From the NCBI RefSeq assembly GCF_014840935.1, contig NZ_CP062005.1, positions 1,736,001-1,800,000 of the forward strand: DNA of 64,000 bases, written 5' to 3'. Below the pieces are notes generated by a model. The model was not told the origin of the DNA and searched no databases. It was given only the letters and a program-made list of their open reading frames with translations. The stretch's first letter is position 1; the number at the start of each line of letters is the position of its first letter. The position numbers and the translations under genes were made by a program. The stretch is from Halomonas sp. YLGW01 (GTDB taxonomy: Bacteria > Pseudomonadota > Gammaproteobacteria > Pseudomonadales > Halomonadaceae). Below, in pieces: positions 12,163-23,607 of this stretch.

Positions 12163-12226
12163 GGTCATTCCCTCGTGCAGGATGGCAGCGTCGCTTCTTC
12201 CGGCTCAAGGCTTGGCGGCAAGTGGA

Positions 12227-14608
12227 TCAGCTTCTCAGCCGCGCGCCGAAGCGCTGTCCGGATTCGGTGACGATTGCATCGACTAACTGATTGATTTCCT
12301 CATCATTCAGCGTGCGCGATGGATGCTGCCAGGTCAAGCCCAGGGCCACACTCTTGCACCCTTCCTCGACACCCTTGCCCTGATAAACATCGAAGAGGTT
12401 GAGCTCGGTCAGCCACTCCCCGGCCTGCTCACGCAGGCAATCAAGCAAGGACTGGACCGGCAGCGTCTCCTCGACCAGCATCGCCAGATCACGGCGGACT
12501 TCCGGATAGCGTGACAGCGGCGTGAAGGCCGGTAGCTGCCCCTGACTCAAGGCATCGAGGCGCACCTCGAAGAGCACGGCTTCCACCTTGAGCCCGAGCT
12601 CCGCCCGAACCGCCGGATGCAGGGTGCCGATCCAGCCGGCTTCCTCGCCACGGTACAGCACACGCGCCGTCTGCCCGGGATGCAGTGCCGAATGCTCACC
12701 GGGCTCGAAACGCCAGGCCTCGGGCTCGCCGCCCATGGCCAGCAGGCTCTCCAGGTCGCCCTTGAGATCGTAGAAGTCGACCTTGTCCTTGCGGGCAGAC
12801 CATCCTTCCGGGTCACGACTGCCGCAGACCAGAGCCCCCATCATCGGGATCTGGGACAGATCGTCGAGCTCACCACGGAAGACCAGACCGGTTTCGAACA
12901 ACCGCACCCGGTTCTGCTGGCGATTGAGATTGTGCTCAAGCGCCTTGATCAGCCCCGGGAACAGGCTCGCCCGCATCACCGACATGTCGCTGGAGATCGG
13001 GTTGGCCAGCGCCGGAGACACGGCTTGCGGCATCAGCGTCTTCTGGAGCTCAGGCGCCACGAAGCTGTAGCTGATGGCTTCCTGGTAGCCACGAGCCACC
13101 ATTTGACGACGCAGGCGGGCCAGCGGCTGATGCACCTCGCCATCCGGACGCAGGCCCAGACGCGCCTGGGGACGACGCACCGGCAAGCGGTTATAGCCGT
13201 GAATACGCGCGACTTCCTCGATCAGGTCTTCCTCGATGGCGACATCGAAACGCCAGCTCGGGACCGCCGCATGCCAAGCGGCATCGTCGGCTTCGACCTG
13301 CATGCCCAGACGCTCGAGCATTTCAGCCACATCCTCGGCCGGCAGCGACAGCCCCAGGGCCTGCTCCAGCCGTCCGCGACGCAGGGTGATCTGGCGCGGT
13401 GCGGGGAGATGCTCAGCCTGGCCCGCTTCGATCAGCGGGCCGGGTTCGCCGCCGGTGATCTCGAGCAGCAAGGCGGTCGCCCGTTCCACGGCATCCCGTG
13501 TCAGCTCCGGATCCACGCCGCGCTCGAAGCGATGTGAGGCATCGGTATGCAGGCCGTAGCTGCGGGCCTGTCCAGCCACGGCAAGCTGGGTGAAGAAGGC
13601 CGACTCGAGGAAGATATCTCTGGTCTCGGCATTCACTCCGGAATGCTCGCCGCCCATCACACCGGCGATCGCCAGGGCACCGCGAGCATCGGCGATGACC
13701 AGGGTATCGTCACGCAGGGCGATCTCCTGGCCATCGAGCAGGGTCAGCTGCTCGCCCGCGCGCGCGAGACGCACCTCGACACGCGCATCAAGATTGGCAC
13801 AGTCGAAGGCATGCATCGGCTGGCCCAGCTCGAGCATCACGTAGTTGGTGATATCGACGACCGGGTCGATGGCACGAACACCGCTGCGACGCAGGCGCTC
13901 GACCATCCACAGCGGGGTCTCGGCGCTGACATCGACGCCCTTGATCAAGCGACCGATATAGCGCGGACAGCGCTCACCATCACGCACCTCCACCGGGAAG
14001 GTCTCGTCATGGGTCGGTGCTACCGGGGCGATGCCCGGGCCTTCGACCGCCAGGCGATTGAGCACCCCCACCTCGCGTGCCATGCCCTTCAGGCTCAGGC
14101 AATCGCCACGATTGGGGGTCAGGTCGACCTCGATGGTGCTGTCGTCGAGCCCCATCCAGGCCCGAAAGTCCTCACCGGCCGGCGCATCAAGCGGCAGCTC
14201 CATGATGCCGGGCGAGGTCTCCTCCTCGAGCCCGAGCTCGGAGGCCGAGCAGATCATGCCGCGAGACTCGACGCCACGCAGCTTGGCCTTCTTGATCTTG
14301 AAATCACCGGGAAGCACGGCGCCGACACGGGCGAAGGCAACCTTCTGGCCCACCGCCACGTTAGGCGCGCCACAGACGACCTGGACGGGCTCGTCGCCGC
14401 CATCGGTCACCTGGCAAACATTCAGCTTGTCGGCATCGGGATGCTGCGCCTTGTCGATGACCTCGGCCACGACCACGCCCTGGAAGGCAGCCGCGACGGG
14501 CTCGACGGCATCGACTTCCAGGCCCGCCATGGTGATCTGATCGGCCAATGCCTGGGTCGCCAGCTGCGGCGACACCCATTCACGCAGCCACTGTTCGGAA
14601 AATTTCAT
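12227..14608 (-). CDS. pheT: Phenylalanine--tRNA ligase beta subunit
   Basis: 793 residues, normal for the bacterial type. The N-terminal tRNA-binding (EMAP/OB) domain lies at about 40-150 (VVAEVIDKAQHPDADKLNVCQV), then the B3/4 editing domain, the B5 DNA-binding-like domain, the catalytic-like core, and the ferredoxin-like anticodon-binding domain at the C-terminus (FTPLSRYPEVRRDLAMLVEE). It charges tRNA-Phe as an alpha2beta2 enzyme with PheS, encoded 29 bp upstream. Confidence 0.97.
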   Translation of the reverse strand: MKFSEQWLREWVSPQLATQALADQITMAGLEVDAVEPVAAAFQGVVVAEVIDKAQHPDADKLNVCQVTDGGDEPVQVVCGAPNVAVGQKVAFARVGAVLPGDFKIKKAKLRGVESRGMICSASELGLEEETSPGIMELPLDAPAGEDFRAWMGLDDSTIEVDLTPNRGDCLSLKGMAREVGVLNRLAVEGPGIAPVAPTHDETFPVEVRDGERCPRYIGRLIKGVDVSAETPLWMVERLRRSGVRAIDPVVDITNYVMLELGQPMHAFDCANLDARVEVRLARAGEQLTLLDGQEIALRDDTLVIADARGALAIAGVMGGEHSGVNAETRDIFLESAFFTQLAVAGQARSYGLHTDASHRFERGVDPELTRDAVERATALLLEITGGEPGPLIEAGQAEHLPAPRQITLRRGRLEQALGLSLPAEDVAEMLERLGMQVEADDAAWHAAVPSWRFDVAIEEDLIEEVARIHGYNRLPVRRPQARLGLRPDGEVHQPLARLRRQMVARGYQEAISYSFVAPELQKTLMPQAVSPALANPISSDMSVMRASLFPGLIKALEHNLNRQQNRVRLFETGLVFRGELDDLSQIPMMGALVCGSRDPEGWSARKDKVDFYDLKGDLESLLAMGGEPEAWRFEPGEHSALHPGQTARVLYRGEEAGWIGTLHPAVRAELGLKVEAVLFEVRLDALSQGQLPAFTPLSRYPEVRRDLAMLVEETLPVQSLLDCLREQAGEWLTELNLFDVYQGKGVEEGCKSVALGLTWQHPSRTLNDEEINQLVDAIVTESGQRFGARLRS

Positions 14609-14637
14609 GACATGTCCTGTGTTCTGCAGTCAGGGGT

Positions 14638-15711
<1,074 letters not shown>

Positions 15712-15715
15712 TCAT

Positions 15716-15752
15716 ATAAAAAAACAGGGGAAGAGCGGCTGCTCTTCCCCTG
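15716..15752 (-). terminator. Terminator or attenuator between rplT and pheS
   Basis: A perfect 12-bp stem (15725-15736 with 15741-15752) and 4-nt loop is followed on the minus strand by a seven-T run (from 15724 down). It would end the infC-rpmI-rplT transcript or attenuate entry into pheST. Confidence 0.9.
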
Positions 15753-15824
15753 CGACCTTCACGCGTGCCCTGCCAGCCGATATGTCATCGTCATGGCAAT
15801 CGCACGTCGAAATGATCAGTTCAC

Positions 15825-16178
15825 TCAGTGAGCAGCCTTGGCCTTCTCGACGATAGCGGCAAAGGCGGCCTTCTCGTGAACGGCGAGATCGGCCAGCACC
15901 TTGCGGTCGATCTCGATACCAGCCTTCTTAAGACCGGCAATGAAGCGGCTGTAGGACAGACCGTTGTTGCGGGCAGCAGCGTTGATACGCGCGATCCACA
16001 GGGCACGGAACTGACGCTTGCGGACGCGACGGTCACGGTACGCGTACTGGCCGGCCTTGATGACGGCCTGCTTGGCTACGCGGAAGACGCGTGAACGCGC
16101 ACCGTAGTAACCCTTGGCCTGCTTCATGATTTTCTTGTGACGGCGACGTGCAACGACGCCACGCTTGACACGTGTCAT
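15825..16178 (-). CDS. rplT: 50S ribosomal protein L20
   Basis: 117 residues, very basic, with the standard L20 sequence ([22 protein letters not shown]). L20 binds 23S rRNA early in 50S assembly and in E. coli represses rpmI-rplT translation. AGGAGA stands before the ATG. It follows rpmI by 40 bp. Confidence 0.98.
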   Translation of the reverse strand: MTRVKRGVVARRRHKKIMKQAKGYYGARSRVFRVAKQAVIKAGQYAYRDRRVRKRQFRALWIARINAAARNNGLSYSRFIAGLKKAGIEIDRKVLADLAVHEKAAFAAIVEKAKAAH

Positions 16179-16218
16179 AGCTTTCTCCTGACGTTAAAAA
16201 AGATTCTACCGGCGTCGC

Positions 16219-16413
16219 TTACAGATTCGGCAGCATGCGCTGAATCAGCGGCACATCGGATGCGTGGATCTGCTTCATCCCACGCAGCTGACGCTTACGC
16301 TTGGTGGATTTCTTGGTCAGGATGTGGCTACGGAACGACTGCTTGTGCTTGAAGCCGTTAGCCGTCTTCTTGAAGCGCTTGCCAGCGCCACTGTTGCTCT
16401 TGATCTTCGGCAT
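16219..16413 (-). CDS. rpmI: 50S ribosomal protein L35
   Basis: 64 residues from the ATG at 16413 ([20 protein letters not shown]), the usual length; the open frame reaches further upstream but GGAGAT precedes this ATG. Basic rRNA-binding protein of the large subunit, between infC and rplT as in most bacteria. Confidence 0.98.
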   Translation of the reverse strand: MPKIKSNSGAGKRFKKTANGFKHKQSFRSHILTKKSTKRKRQLRGMKQIHASDVPLIQRMLPNL

Positions 16414-16505
16414 GAGGGAGATCTCCGCTCGAGGTTCTTCAGAAAACCCAAGGCCGGTGCCGACCGGGACGTGTCCCGACCGGCACCCGTTAAACTGCCT
16501 TTGGA

Positions 16506-17045
16506 TCACTTCTTCTTGGGGGCAAGGATCATGATCATCTGGCGACCTTCCATTTTCGGGAAGGACTCCACATTGGCCATATCCTCGAGGTCCTTGGCCA
16601 CCCGTTCCATCAGCTTGCGGCCGATGTCCTGGTGAGCCATCTCGCGGCCACGGAAACGTAGCGTGACCTTGCCCTTGTCGCCACCTTCGAGGAAACGAAT
16701 CAGGTTTTTAAGCTTCACCTGATAGTCACCCTCGTCGGTGCCAGGCCGGAACTTTACTTCCTTGACCTGGATTTGCTTGGTCTTCTTCTTCTGAGCAGCT
16801 TTCTGCTTCTTCTGCTCGAAGACGAATTTGCCGTAATCCATGATCTTACAAACGATCGGATCGGCATTGGAGATCTGCACGAGGTCCATACCAGCCGCTT
16901 CCGCCTGTTCCAGGGCATCACGGGTGGACACAATTCCCAGCTGCTCACCGTCACTGCCGATGAGGCGGACTTGGTCTTCGCTGATACGCTCGTTCATTGG
17001 AGGGCGCTTGTCCTGAGGACGGCCGCGCTGTGTATTTCTCTTGAT
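16506..17045 (-). CDS. infC: Translation initiation factor IF-3, with a probable AUC start codon
   Basis: IF-3 guards start-codon selection on the 30S subunit. The first in-frame ATG (16997) gives only 163 residues and drops the conserved N-terminal tail. Reading on upstream in frame gives [21 protein letters not shown], which matches the IKR...DKR...N-E-x-I pattern of other IF-3 proteins, and leads to an ATC codon at 17043-17045 with GGAG 8 nt before it. That gives 179 residues, the usual size. A rare start codon allows IF-3 to repress its own synthesis, as known for the AUU start of E. coli infC. The gene starts 34 bp after thrS. Confidence 0.9.
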   Translation of the reverse strand: MKRNTQRGRPQDKRPPMNERISEDQVRLIGSDGEQLGIVSTRDALEQAEAAGMDLVQISNADPIVCKIMDYGKFVFEQKKQKAAQKKKTKQIQVKEVKFRPGTDEGDYQVKLKNLIRFLEGGDKGKVTLRFRGREMAHQDIGRKLMERVAKDLEDMANVESFPKMEGRQMIMILAPKKK

Positions 17046-17079
17046 CGTTACATCTCCATATTGGTGGACGTCGTCTTGA

Positions 17080-18975
17080 TCACCGCTCGGCGTCGAGCTT
17101 GGCGATCAGGTCATCGATCTTCAATGAGCCGAGGTCTTCGCCCGTGCGAGTCCGCACGGCCACTGCATCCGCCTCGACTTCCTTATCCCCTACCACGAGG
17201 AGATACGGAACCTTCTGCAACGTATGCTCCCGGATTTTAAAGCCGATCTTCTCGTTCCTCAAGTCCGCCTTGGCGCGAAGACCGACTTTCTGCAGTCGAT
17301 TGACCACATCTTGAGCAAAATCGCGCTGCGAATCGGTGATCGTCATGACGACCACCTGCTCTGGAGCCAGCCATAGCGGCATGGCGCCGGCGTAATGCTC
17401 AATGAGAATGCCCAGGAAACGCTCGAAGGAGCCCAGGATCGCTCGATGCAGCATCACCGGTGTCTTGCGCTCGCCATCTTCATCCACGAACTGGGCGCCC
17501 AGGCGTCCCGGCAGGTTGAAGTCGAGCTGCAGGGTGCCGCATTGCCAGACGCGGTTCAGACAGTCGCGCAGGGCGAATTCGATCTTGGGCCCGTAGAAGG
17601 CGCCCTCTCCCGGCTGCAGCTCCCAATCGAGGCCCGTGGCGTTCAGAGCCGCCTCCAGACCCGCCTCGGCGCGATCCCAGAGACCCGGCTCACCCATGAA
17701 GCCTTCGGGACGAGTCGACAGCTTGAGCTCCACGTCCTCGAAGCCCAGCTCCTTGTAGACCTTGAGGGTCAGAGCAATGAAGTCTTCGGCTTCGGACTGG
17801 ATCTGCTTCTCGGTGCAGAAAATATGCGCGTCATCCTGGGTGAAGCCGCGCACGCGCATCAGACCATGCAAGGAACCGGACGGCTCGTTGCGGTGACAGC
17901 TGCCGAATTCCGCCAGGCGCAACGGCAGGTCACGGTAGCTCTTGAGCCCCTGGTTGAAGACCTGAACGTGACACGGACAGTTCATCGGCTTGACCGCGTA
18001 CTCACGCTTTTCCGACTCTGTCGTGAACATCAGATCGGAATAGTGCCCCCAGTGGCCGGAGGCCTTCCACAGGGACAGGTCGACGACCTGAGGTGTCTTG
18101 ATCTCCTGATAGCCATGCTCGATCTGCACACGGCGCATGTATTGCTCCAGCGCCTGGTAGATCGTCCAGCCATTGGGGTGCCAGAATACCATGCCCGGCG
18201 CCTCTTCCTGGATATGGAAGAGGTCCATCTTTCGCGCCAGCTTGCGATGGTCACGCTTCTCGGCTTCCTCCAGGCGCTTGAGATAGGCCTTGAGCTGTTT
18301 CTTGTCACCCCAGGCAGTGCCGTAGATGCGCGTCAGCATCGGATTCTCGGCACTGCCGCGCCAATAGGCCCCGGCAAGCTTGGTCAGCTTGAATGCCTTG
18401 AGGTGCGAGGTGTTCGGCACATGCGGTCCGCGGCACATGTCGATGTATTCCTGGTGATGATAGAGACGGATGGTCTCGCCTTCGGGAATACCGCGCACCA
18501 ACTCCTGCTTGTAGGGCTCTTCACGGTGCAGGAAGGTCAACATCGCCTTGTCCCGATCGACATACTCGCGCTCGACATCGTAGCCCTGCTCGATCAGCGC
18601 CTTCATTCGGGCCTCGATGGCTTCCAGGTCTTCCGGTGTGGCCGAGCGACCGAAATCGATGTCGTAGTAGAAGCCATCATCGATCACGGGACCGATCGCC
18701 ATCTTGGCCTCGGGGAAAAGCTGCTTGACGGCATGGCCGATCAGGTGGGCGCAGGAGTGACGAATCACCTCGAGCCCCTCTTCGTCACGCGCCGTCAGGA
18801 TCGCCACGGTGGCGTCATGATCGATGATATCGGCGGCATCCACCTGGACTCCGTCGATCTTGCCGGCCACACAGGCCTTGGCGAGGCCGGGGCCGATGGA
18901 TTCGGCCAGCTGCATCACGGACAGCGGTGCATCGAAGGTTCTCTGACTGCCGTCGGGCAGGGTAACGATTGGCAT
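17080..18975 (-). CDS. thrS: Threonine--tRNA ligase
   Basis: 631 residues from the ATG at 18975 ([14 protein letters not shown]), chosen over the ATG at 18984, which abuts the GAGG site. N-terminal TGS domain (1-60), editing domain with the His73-x3-His77 pair in [10 protein letters not shown], class II catalytic core (motif 2 near [20 protein letters not shown]) and C-terminal anticodon-binding domain. It charges tRNA-Thr. It heads the translation operon. E. coli ThrS represses its own mRNA; a leader inverted repeat near 19070-19100 might do the same here, but that is not shown. Confidence 0.97.
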   Translation of the reverse strand: MPIVTLPDGSQRTFDAPLSVMQLAESIGPGLAKACVAGKIDGVQVDAADIIDHDATVAILTARDEEGLEVIRHSCAHLIGHAVKQLFPEAKMAIGPVIDDGFYYDIDFGRSATPEDLEAIEARMKALIEQGYDVEREYVDRDKAMLTFLHREEPYKQELVRGIPEGETIRLYHHQEYIDMCRGPHVPNTSHLKAFKLTKLAGAYWRGSAENPMLTRIYGTAWGDKKQLKAYLKRLEEAEKRDHRKLARKMDLFHIQEEAPGMVFWHPNGWTIYQALEQYMRRVQIEHGYQEIKTPQVVDLSLWKASGHWGHYSDLMFTTESEKREYAVKPMNCPCHVQVFNQGLKSYRDLPLRLAEFGSCHRNEPSGSLHGLMRVRGFTQDDAHIFCTEKQIQSEAEDFIALTLKVYKELGFEDVELKLSTRPEGFMGEPGLWDRAEAGLEAALNATGLDWELQPGEGAFYGPKIEFALRDCLNRVWQCGTLQLDFNLPGRLGAQFVDEDGERKTPVMLHRAILGSFERFLGILIEHYAGAMPLWLAPEQVVVMTITDSQRDFAQDVVNRLQKVGLRAKADLRNEKIGFKIREHTLQKVPYLLVVGDKEVEADAVAVRTRTGEDLGSLKIDDLIAKLDAER

Positions 18976-19210
18976 TGCGGGCATCCTCGAGCGCAGTGGT
19001 CATCCATACCAGGGATGACATGCGACAGGCTGAAATGAATGAATTCGGGGTGGTGGTACCGGGCCACCTCATCTAGAGAGGCGAGACCCCTCAATCTAGA
19101 CAGGACGCGCACATTAGCAGGGGCAGGCAAGCGGCGTCCAGCCGCCTCAGACGCACGTGATGGCGCCAGCGGCGAATCACATGGGATAACGTCATCAGGT
19201 CACAACGAAA

Positions 19211-19236
19211 CGAGGGGTGCCGAATGGCACCCCTCG
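19211..19236 (-). terminator. Terminator after the OmpA-like lipoprotein gene
   Basis: A perfect 11-bp stem (19211-19221 with 19226-19236) and GAAT loop lies 32 bp beyond the lipoprotein stop, followed on the minus strand by a T-rich tail. The rest of 18976-19210 is the thrS leader, with no gene seen. Confidence 0.8.
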
Positions 19237-19267
19237 TCAGGCAGGCCTCGATCAATACATCAGGCCA

Positions 19268-20125
19268 TCATTTCCACTCGCCGAGCTCGACGCGACGGTT
19301 CATGGCACGACCGGCATCGGTATCGTTGGAGGCAATCGGCTGTTCCTCACCATAACCGATGGCCGTCATGCGATTAGGATCGATGCCTTCGCTGGCCAGG
19401 AACGCCTTGACCGAGTCGGCACGACGCTGCGACAGCTGCTTGTTGTAGCTAGCCGAGCCCACGGAATCGGTATGCCCCTCGAGGCGCACGCGGGCATCCG
19501 GGTTAGCCGCAAGTTTCTCACCGACGTCCGCCAGGATATCCTGAGCGCCCATGGTCAGCTTGGCCGAGTCGAACTCGAAGTTGACGTCCTCAAGCACCAG
19601 GTCGTCGACACAGCCCAAGGCATTGACCTTGGCGCCAGCCGGGGTATCCGGGCACTGATCCATGTAATCGGGCACGCCATCGGCATCGGAATCCAGCGGA
19701 CAGCCCTTGGCATCGACTTTCACACCGGCCGGGGTACCCGGGCACTGGTCACGGAAGTCATAGACACCGTCGCCATCGGAATCCAGCGGACAGCCCTCGG
19801 AATCGGTCGCCACCCCGGCAGGGACCTTGCCCGGGAAGGTCGGACACTGCGGCTCAGCCGGCTTCGGCGTGGCGCACAGCATGCCACCGATCGTGGCGCC
19901 GACGGTGCCACCGATGGCCGCACCCTGATCCTCATCGGACTCACTGCTCGATGCATAGCCGATTCCACCGCCGATCAGCCCGCCTGCCAGCGCACAGACG
20001 GTGGGATGCTGATACCAGGCATCGCTCGCCGAACTGCTCGAAGACTGCGAGGCCGAACTGGCACAGCCGGAAAGACCAATCATCAGCGCAGAACCCACCA
20101 GAACGCCTGTAGTTGACTTCTTCAT
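19268..20125 (-). CDS. OmpA-like lipoprotein with thrombospondin type 3 repeats
   Basis: 285 residues. A lipoprotein signal ends in LSGC (Cys21). Then comes a glycine-rich, low-complexity segment, two or three Asp-rich calcium-type repeats (PLDSDGDGVYDFRDQCPGTP and a near copy, residues about 110-165), and a C-terminal OmpA domain (about 175-285) with the peptidoglycan-binding Asp in GHTDSVGS and Arg in MNRRVEL. It probably anchors the outer membrane to peptidoglycan. It is a single gene between thrS and a DUF2489 gene, with its own terminator and about 250 bp of upstream DNA. Confidence 0.9.
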   Translation of the reverse strand: MKKSTTGVLVGSALMIGLSGCASSASQSSSSSASDAWYQHPTVCALAGGLIGGGIGYASSSESDEDQGAAIGGTVGATIGGMLCATPKPAEPQCPTFPGKVPAGVATDSEGCPLDSDGDGVYDFRDQCPGTPAGVKVDAKGCPLDSDADGVPDYMDQCPDTPAGAKVNALGCVDDLVLEDVNFEFDSAKLTMGAQDILADVGEKLAANPDARVRLEGHTDSVGSASYNKQLSQRRADSVKAFLASEGIDPNRMTAIGYGEEQPIASNDTDAGRAMNRRVELGEWK

Positions 20126-20376
20126 GCAAGACTCCTTCTTATTAGCATCACAGCGAACCCGCCCATGGGGTTACGAAACACCGATGCTTAATGACAATGC
20201 TTCGATAAGCCCATCATTTCGCGTCCTTATCAAGAAAGCACATAGACGGATATTCAGCTAGGCGGGGAACTTAATCAAGTGTCTCCTAATAGAGACGATG
20301 CCTTCATGATGCACGGCTAGCATCAATCGCCCTGACCTCCTGTGATACCTGAAAGAGCCGCTGCTGCCCTCCTCGA

Positions 20377-20844
20377 TTAACCCAGACTTCCCGGCCAACG
20401 CTCCTTGAAGTCCAGGACGCCTCGCGCCGCCTCGACGAGGGGCGTCTCGAATTCCGCTTCGACGGCCATGCGCTGGCGGTCTTCGTCGAGACGCTCCTTG
20501 AGGCTCAGCTCCTTTCGGGCAGAGTGGGTACGCAGGTGTGAGGTGCGCTCGTGAACGTCTGCGAACACACTGAAATCGGTACGCTGCAGCAGCGACGGGT
20601 CGATGATTTCCAGCAGCACCTTACAACGCAGGGAGCCCTCGACGAGATCGACCTGACGACTGATCATCGACCGGGCGATCGCATCCAAACTGTATAGGCA
20701 CTGCTGATTCGCACGCTCCACCTCGTCTCGCTTGAAGGCTTCACGCCGACGGACTTCCTTCCAGAGGGTAAAGGCATAGGCACCCAGTCCCGCCAGGATC
20801 ACCACCGCGAGACCCGCCAATACCCAAGCCATCGTTTCACTCAT
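20377..20844 (-). CDS. DUF2489 family protein
   Basis: 155 residues from the ATG at 20844, preceded by GAGG. One N-terminal transmembrane helix (about 6-25) and a cytosolic alpha-helical domain with the pattern ARSMISRQVDLVEGSLRCKVLL that marks DUF2489. The in-frame ATG at 20904 would add 20 residues before the membrane segment and is not supported. Function is unknown. It is divergent from the DASS symporter gene. Confidence 0.8.
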   Translation of the reverse strand: MSETMAWVLAGLAVVILAGLGAYAFTLWKEVRRREAFKRDEVERANQQCLYSLDAIARSMISRQVDLVEGSLRCKVLLEIIDPSLLQRTDFSVFADVHERTSHLRTHSARKELSLKERLDEDRQRMAVEAEFETPLVEAARGVLDFKERWPGSLG

Positions 20845-21090
20845 GTCGCCGCCTCTCGCTGCTTGTCGAAATAGAGGGGTGGCATTGTACGTGGCCATAC
20901 TCATCAGCCCAATGCCGCCACGACAACGCGAGTCGACGGCCGGTCAGTCCCGCGCCCTCGCGCTCGCCGCTGTCTGACGCCTCTGCGACTCATCAACCGA
21001 AAGCGAAGTTCACGGCATTACAACAAGTTAGTCTTCTAATGTATTTTATACATACCGAACTCACTGCCTTCGAGCAACGGAACCGTCGCC

Positions 21091-22551
21091 ATGCGCTCCC
21101 CTACTACCTCCGACACGGATAACGCCCAGCCACCATCGCTGCCAACCACCATCGGGCTCTGGCTGGGACCGGCCTGGCTACTGATGACCCTGCTACTGCC
21201 GGCCCCCGCCGACATGCCAGAGAGCGCCTGGCTATGTCTCGGCGTTGCCCTGCTTATGGCCACCTGGTGGTCCACGGAGCCGCTACCGATACCGGCCACG
21301 TCCTTGTTGCCCCTGGTCCTGATGCCCAGCATCGGCATCAATGATCTATCGAGCGTCGCGACCAGCTACGCCAACCCGATCATCTACCTGTTCCTGGGCG
21401 GCTTCCTTCTGGGTATCGCCATGCAACGCTGGGAGCTGCACCGCCGAATTGCTCTCAGGGTATTGCAGGTCGTGGGCTATCAACCCCGGCAGCAGATCGC
21501 CGGCTTCATGATCGCCACGGGGTTCCTCAGCATGTGGGTCTCCAACACGGCCACCGCGATCATGATGCTGCCCATTGGCCTGTCGGTCGTCAGTCTGCTC
21601 GAGGACAACGCACCCGAGGAAGTGGCCCGCTATGCTACCGCCCTTCTCCTGGCCATCGCCTACTCGGCGAGTATCGGCGGCATCGCCACATTGATCGGCA
21701 CACCTCCCAACGCACTACTCGCCGCCTATCTCGCCGAGGATCGCGGCATCGACGTCGGCTTCGGGCAATGGATGCTAATCGGTCTTCCGATCACCATCGT
21801 GATGATGACCGTCGCCTGGTGGTGGCTGACACGCAAGGGATTCAATCTCGCCATGGGTAACAAGAGCGGCGACATGGTCCAGCAGGAACTGGACAGACTA
21901 GGCCCCATGAGCAAGGCGGAAAAGAGGGTCGGCGTACTGTTTCTGCTCGCCGCTGTCGCCTGGGTATCACGCCCATTACTCAACGACCTGGGACTGCCCT
22001 GGCTCAACGATACCGGTATCGCCATCGGGGCCGGCATCCTGCTGTTTCTGCTGCCCAGCGGTGGCCAGCGTGGCGAGCGCCTGCTGGTCTGGGACGACGC
22101 TCAGAAATTGCCCTGGGGCATCCTCTTGCTGTTCGGGGGCGGTCTGGCCCTTGCCGGCGCCATCAAGGCGTCCGGCTTCGCCACCTGGATCGCCGACCAG
22201 CTGTCGCTATTCGGCGCCCTTCCACTGCTGATGCTGATTGGTATCGTAGTGCTGGTGATCATCTTCCTGACCGAGGTGACCTCCAACACCGCCACGGCGG
22301 CCGCCTTCCTGCCACTGCTGGGCGCATTGGCACTGTCGCTTGATCTTTCGCCACTGATGATCACCGTACCCGCGGCGATCGCCGCCAGCTGTGCCTTCAT
22401 GATGCCGGTGGCTACACCGCCCAATGCCATCGTCTTCGCCACCGGGCACATGAAGATCCAGTCCATGATTCGAGCCGGGTTTGCCCTGAACCTGATCGGC
22501 ACCGTGGTCGTCACCCTGCTGGCTTACCTGCTGATCATCACCTTCTGGTGA
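21091..22551 (+). CDS. DASS/SLC13-family sodium-coupled anion symporter
   Basis: 486 residues, about 11-12 membrane segments. The two inverted halves each carry the substrate and sodium motif: SNTATAIMMLPIG at about 150 and TSNTATAAAFLPLL at about 392. Family members import dicarboxylates, citrate or sulfate with sodium. The SNT motif favours a di/tricarboxylate, but the substrate is not decided by sequence. It is a single gene; converging ctaB lies 135 bp after it. Confidence 0.9.
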   Translation: MRSPTTSDTDNAQPPSLPTTIGLWLGPAWLLMTLLLPAPADMPESAWLCLGVALLMATWWSTEPLPIPATSLLPLVLMPSIGINDLSSVATSYANPIIYLFLGGFLLGIAMQRWELHRRIALRVLQVVGYQPRQQIAGFMIATGFLSMWVSNTATAIMMLPIGLSVVSLLEDNAPEEVARYATALLLAIAYSASIGGIATLIGTPPNALLAAYLAEDRGIDVGFGQWMLIGLPITIVMMTVAWWWLTRKGFNLAMGNKSGDMVQQELDRLGPMSKAEKRVGVLFLLAAVAWVSRPLLNDLGLPWLNDTGIAIGAGILLFLLPSGGQRGERLLVWDDAQKLPWGILLLFGGGLALAGAIKASGFATWIADQLSLFGALPLLMLIGIVVLVIIFLTEVTSNTATAAAFLPLLGALALSLDLSPLMITVPAAIAASCAFMMPVATPPNAIVFATGHMKIQSMIRAGFALNLIGTVVVTLLAYLLIITFW

Positions 22552-22570
22552 TGCATGGCATCGCAGAGAT

Positions 22571-22593
22571 GCACCGGTCATACCGACCGGTGC
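22571..22593. terminator. Weak hairpin between the DASS gene and ctaB
   Basis: A perfect 8-bp stem (22571-22578 with 22586-22593), 7-nt loop, between converging genes. No T-run follows on either side, so intrinsic termination is doubtful. Confidence 0.4.
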
Positions 22594-22686
22594 CGCTTCG
22601 CTCCTGCGCGGGGTGTCATTGGTCGAGCCTGACAAGTGATGCAAAGCCGACATCATCAAAAGCGCCATCCTGCTGGCCCTGGCGGC

Positions 22687-23607
22687 TCAACTGGTCAGCA
22701 TCACCCCGCAGTAGTGGTCCAGCAGCAGCAGGCCAAAGACTCCCAGCAGGTAACGAATGGAAAACCAGAAGGCCGCCAAGGGCGCAGACGAATCCCGGCT
22801 GCGCCAGACACGATGGTTCCAGATCATGAAACGAACGTTCAGGGCCAGGATACCCACCAGATAGAGCCCGCCACTCATCCCGATCACGAACGGCAGCAGT
22901 GTCACCGCCACCGTCAGCCAGCCATAGAGCCAGACCTGCAGGCGAGTGAAGGCATCGCCGTGGGTCACGGGCAGCATGGGCACACCGGCTCTGGCGTACT
23001 CATCTCGTTTGTGCAGGGCTAAGGCCCAGAAATGCGGCGGCGTCCAGGCAAAGATGATCAACATCAGTAGTAACGGCTCAGGTCCCAGCTGTCCCGTTAT
23101 CGCCGTCCAGCCCAGCAACGGGGGGGCGGCCCCGGCGACACCGCCGATCACGATATTCTGAGGTGTCGCATGCTTCAGGAAGGCGGTGTAGACCAACGCA
23201 TAGCCTAGTAGCGAGGCCAAGGTCAGCCAGGCGGTCAGTCCGTTAACTTGCCAGGCCAGGAGCCCGATGCCCCCAGCGGACAGCAACGATGCCCAAGCGA
23301 GCGCATAAGGAACCGGCAGCCGCCGCGCCGCCAAGGGACGCTTGGCTGTTCGACACATCAAGGTATCCAACCGACGGTCGAGCAGGTGATTGAACGCCGC
23401 CGCTCCCGAGGCGGCGAGGCCGATCCCCACCAATCCCAGCACTGCCAGATCCATGGGTGGCAACGACGGGACCGCCAGCGCCATGCCCACCGCCGCACAC
23501 ACCAGCATCACCATGACCACCCGGGGCTTGCCGAGCGTCACCAAGTCGCGCCATTGCCAGCTCGGTTGCTCCGGCGAGGTTGTGGCTACCATCATGGCAT
23601 CGCGCAT
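22687..23607 (-). CDS. ctaB: Protoheme IX farnesyltransferase (heme O synthase)
   Basis: 306 residues from the ATG at 23607 (AGGAG 7 nt upstream). A UbiA-type polyprenyltransferase with about 8-9 helices; the Asp-rich motif is NHLLDRRLDTLMCRTAKRP and the second loop holds DEYARAG. It adds the farnesyl tail to heme B to make heme O for the terminal oxidase. It overlaps the end of ctaA by 16 bp and is the last gene of the cox cluster. Confidence 0.95.
   Translation of the reverse strand: MRDAMMVATTSPEQPSWQWRDLVTLGKPRVVMVMLVCAAVGMALAVPSLPPMDLAVLGLVGIGLAASGAAAFNHLLDRRLDTLMCRTAKRPLAARRLPVPYALAWASLLSAGGIGLLAWQVNGLTAWLTLASLLGYALVYTAFLKHATPQNIVIGGVAGAAPPLLGWTAITGQLGPEPLLLMLIIFAWTPPHFWALALHKRDEYARAGVPMLPVTHGDAFTRLQVWLYGWLTVAVTLLPFVIGMSGGLYLVGILALNVRFMIWNHRVWRSRDSSAPLAAFWFSIRYLLGVFGLLLLDHYCGVMLTS

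Noticed and set aside
15753-15824. Leader peptide for pheST attenuation
   Set aside because: The short frame before the hairpin contains no phenylalanine codons.
17395-19038. 547-codon open frame antisense to thrS
   Set aside because: Codon-bias shadow; no family features, fully overlaps thrS.
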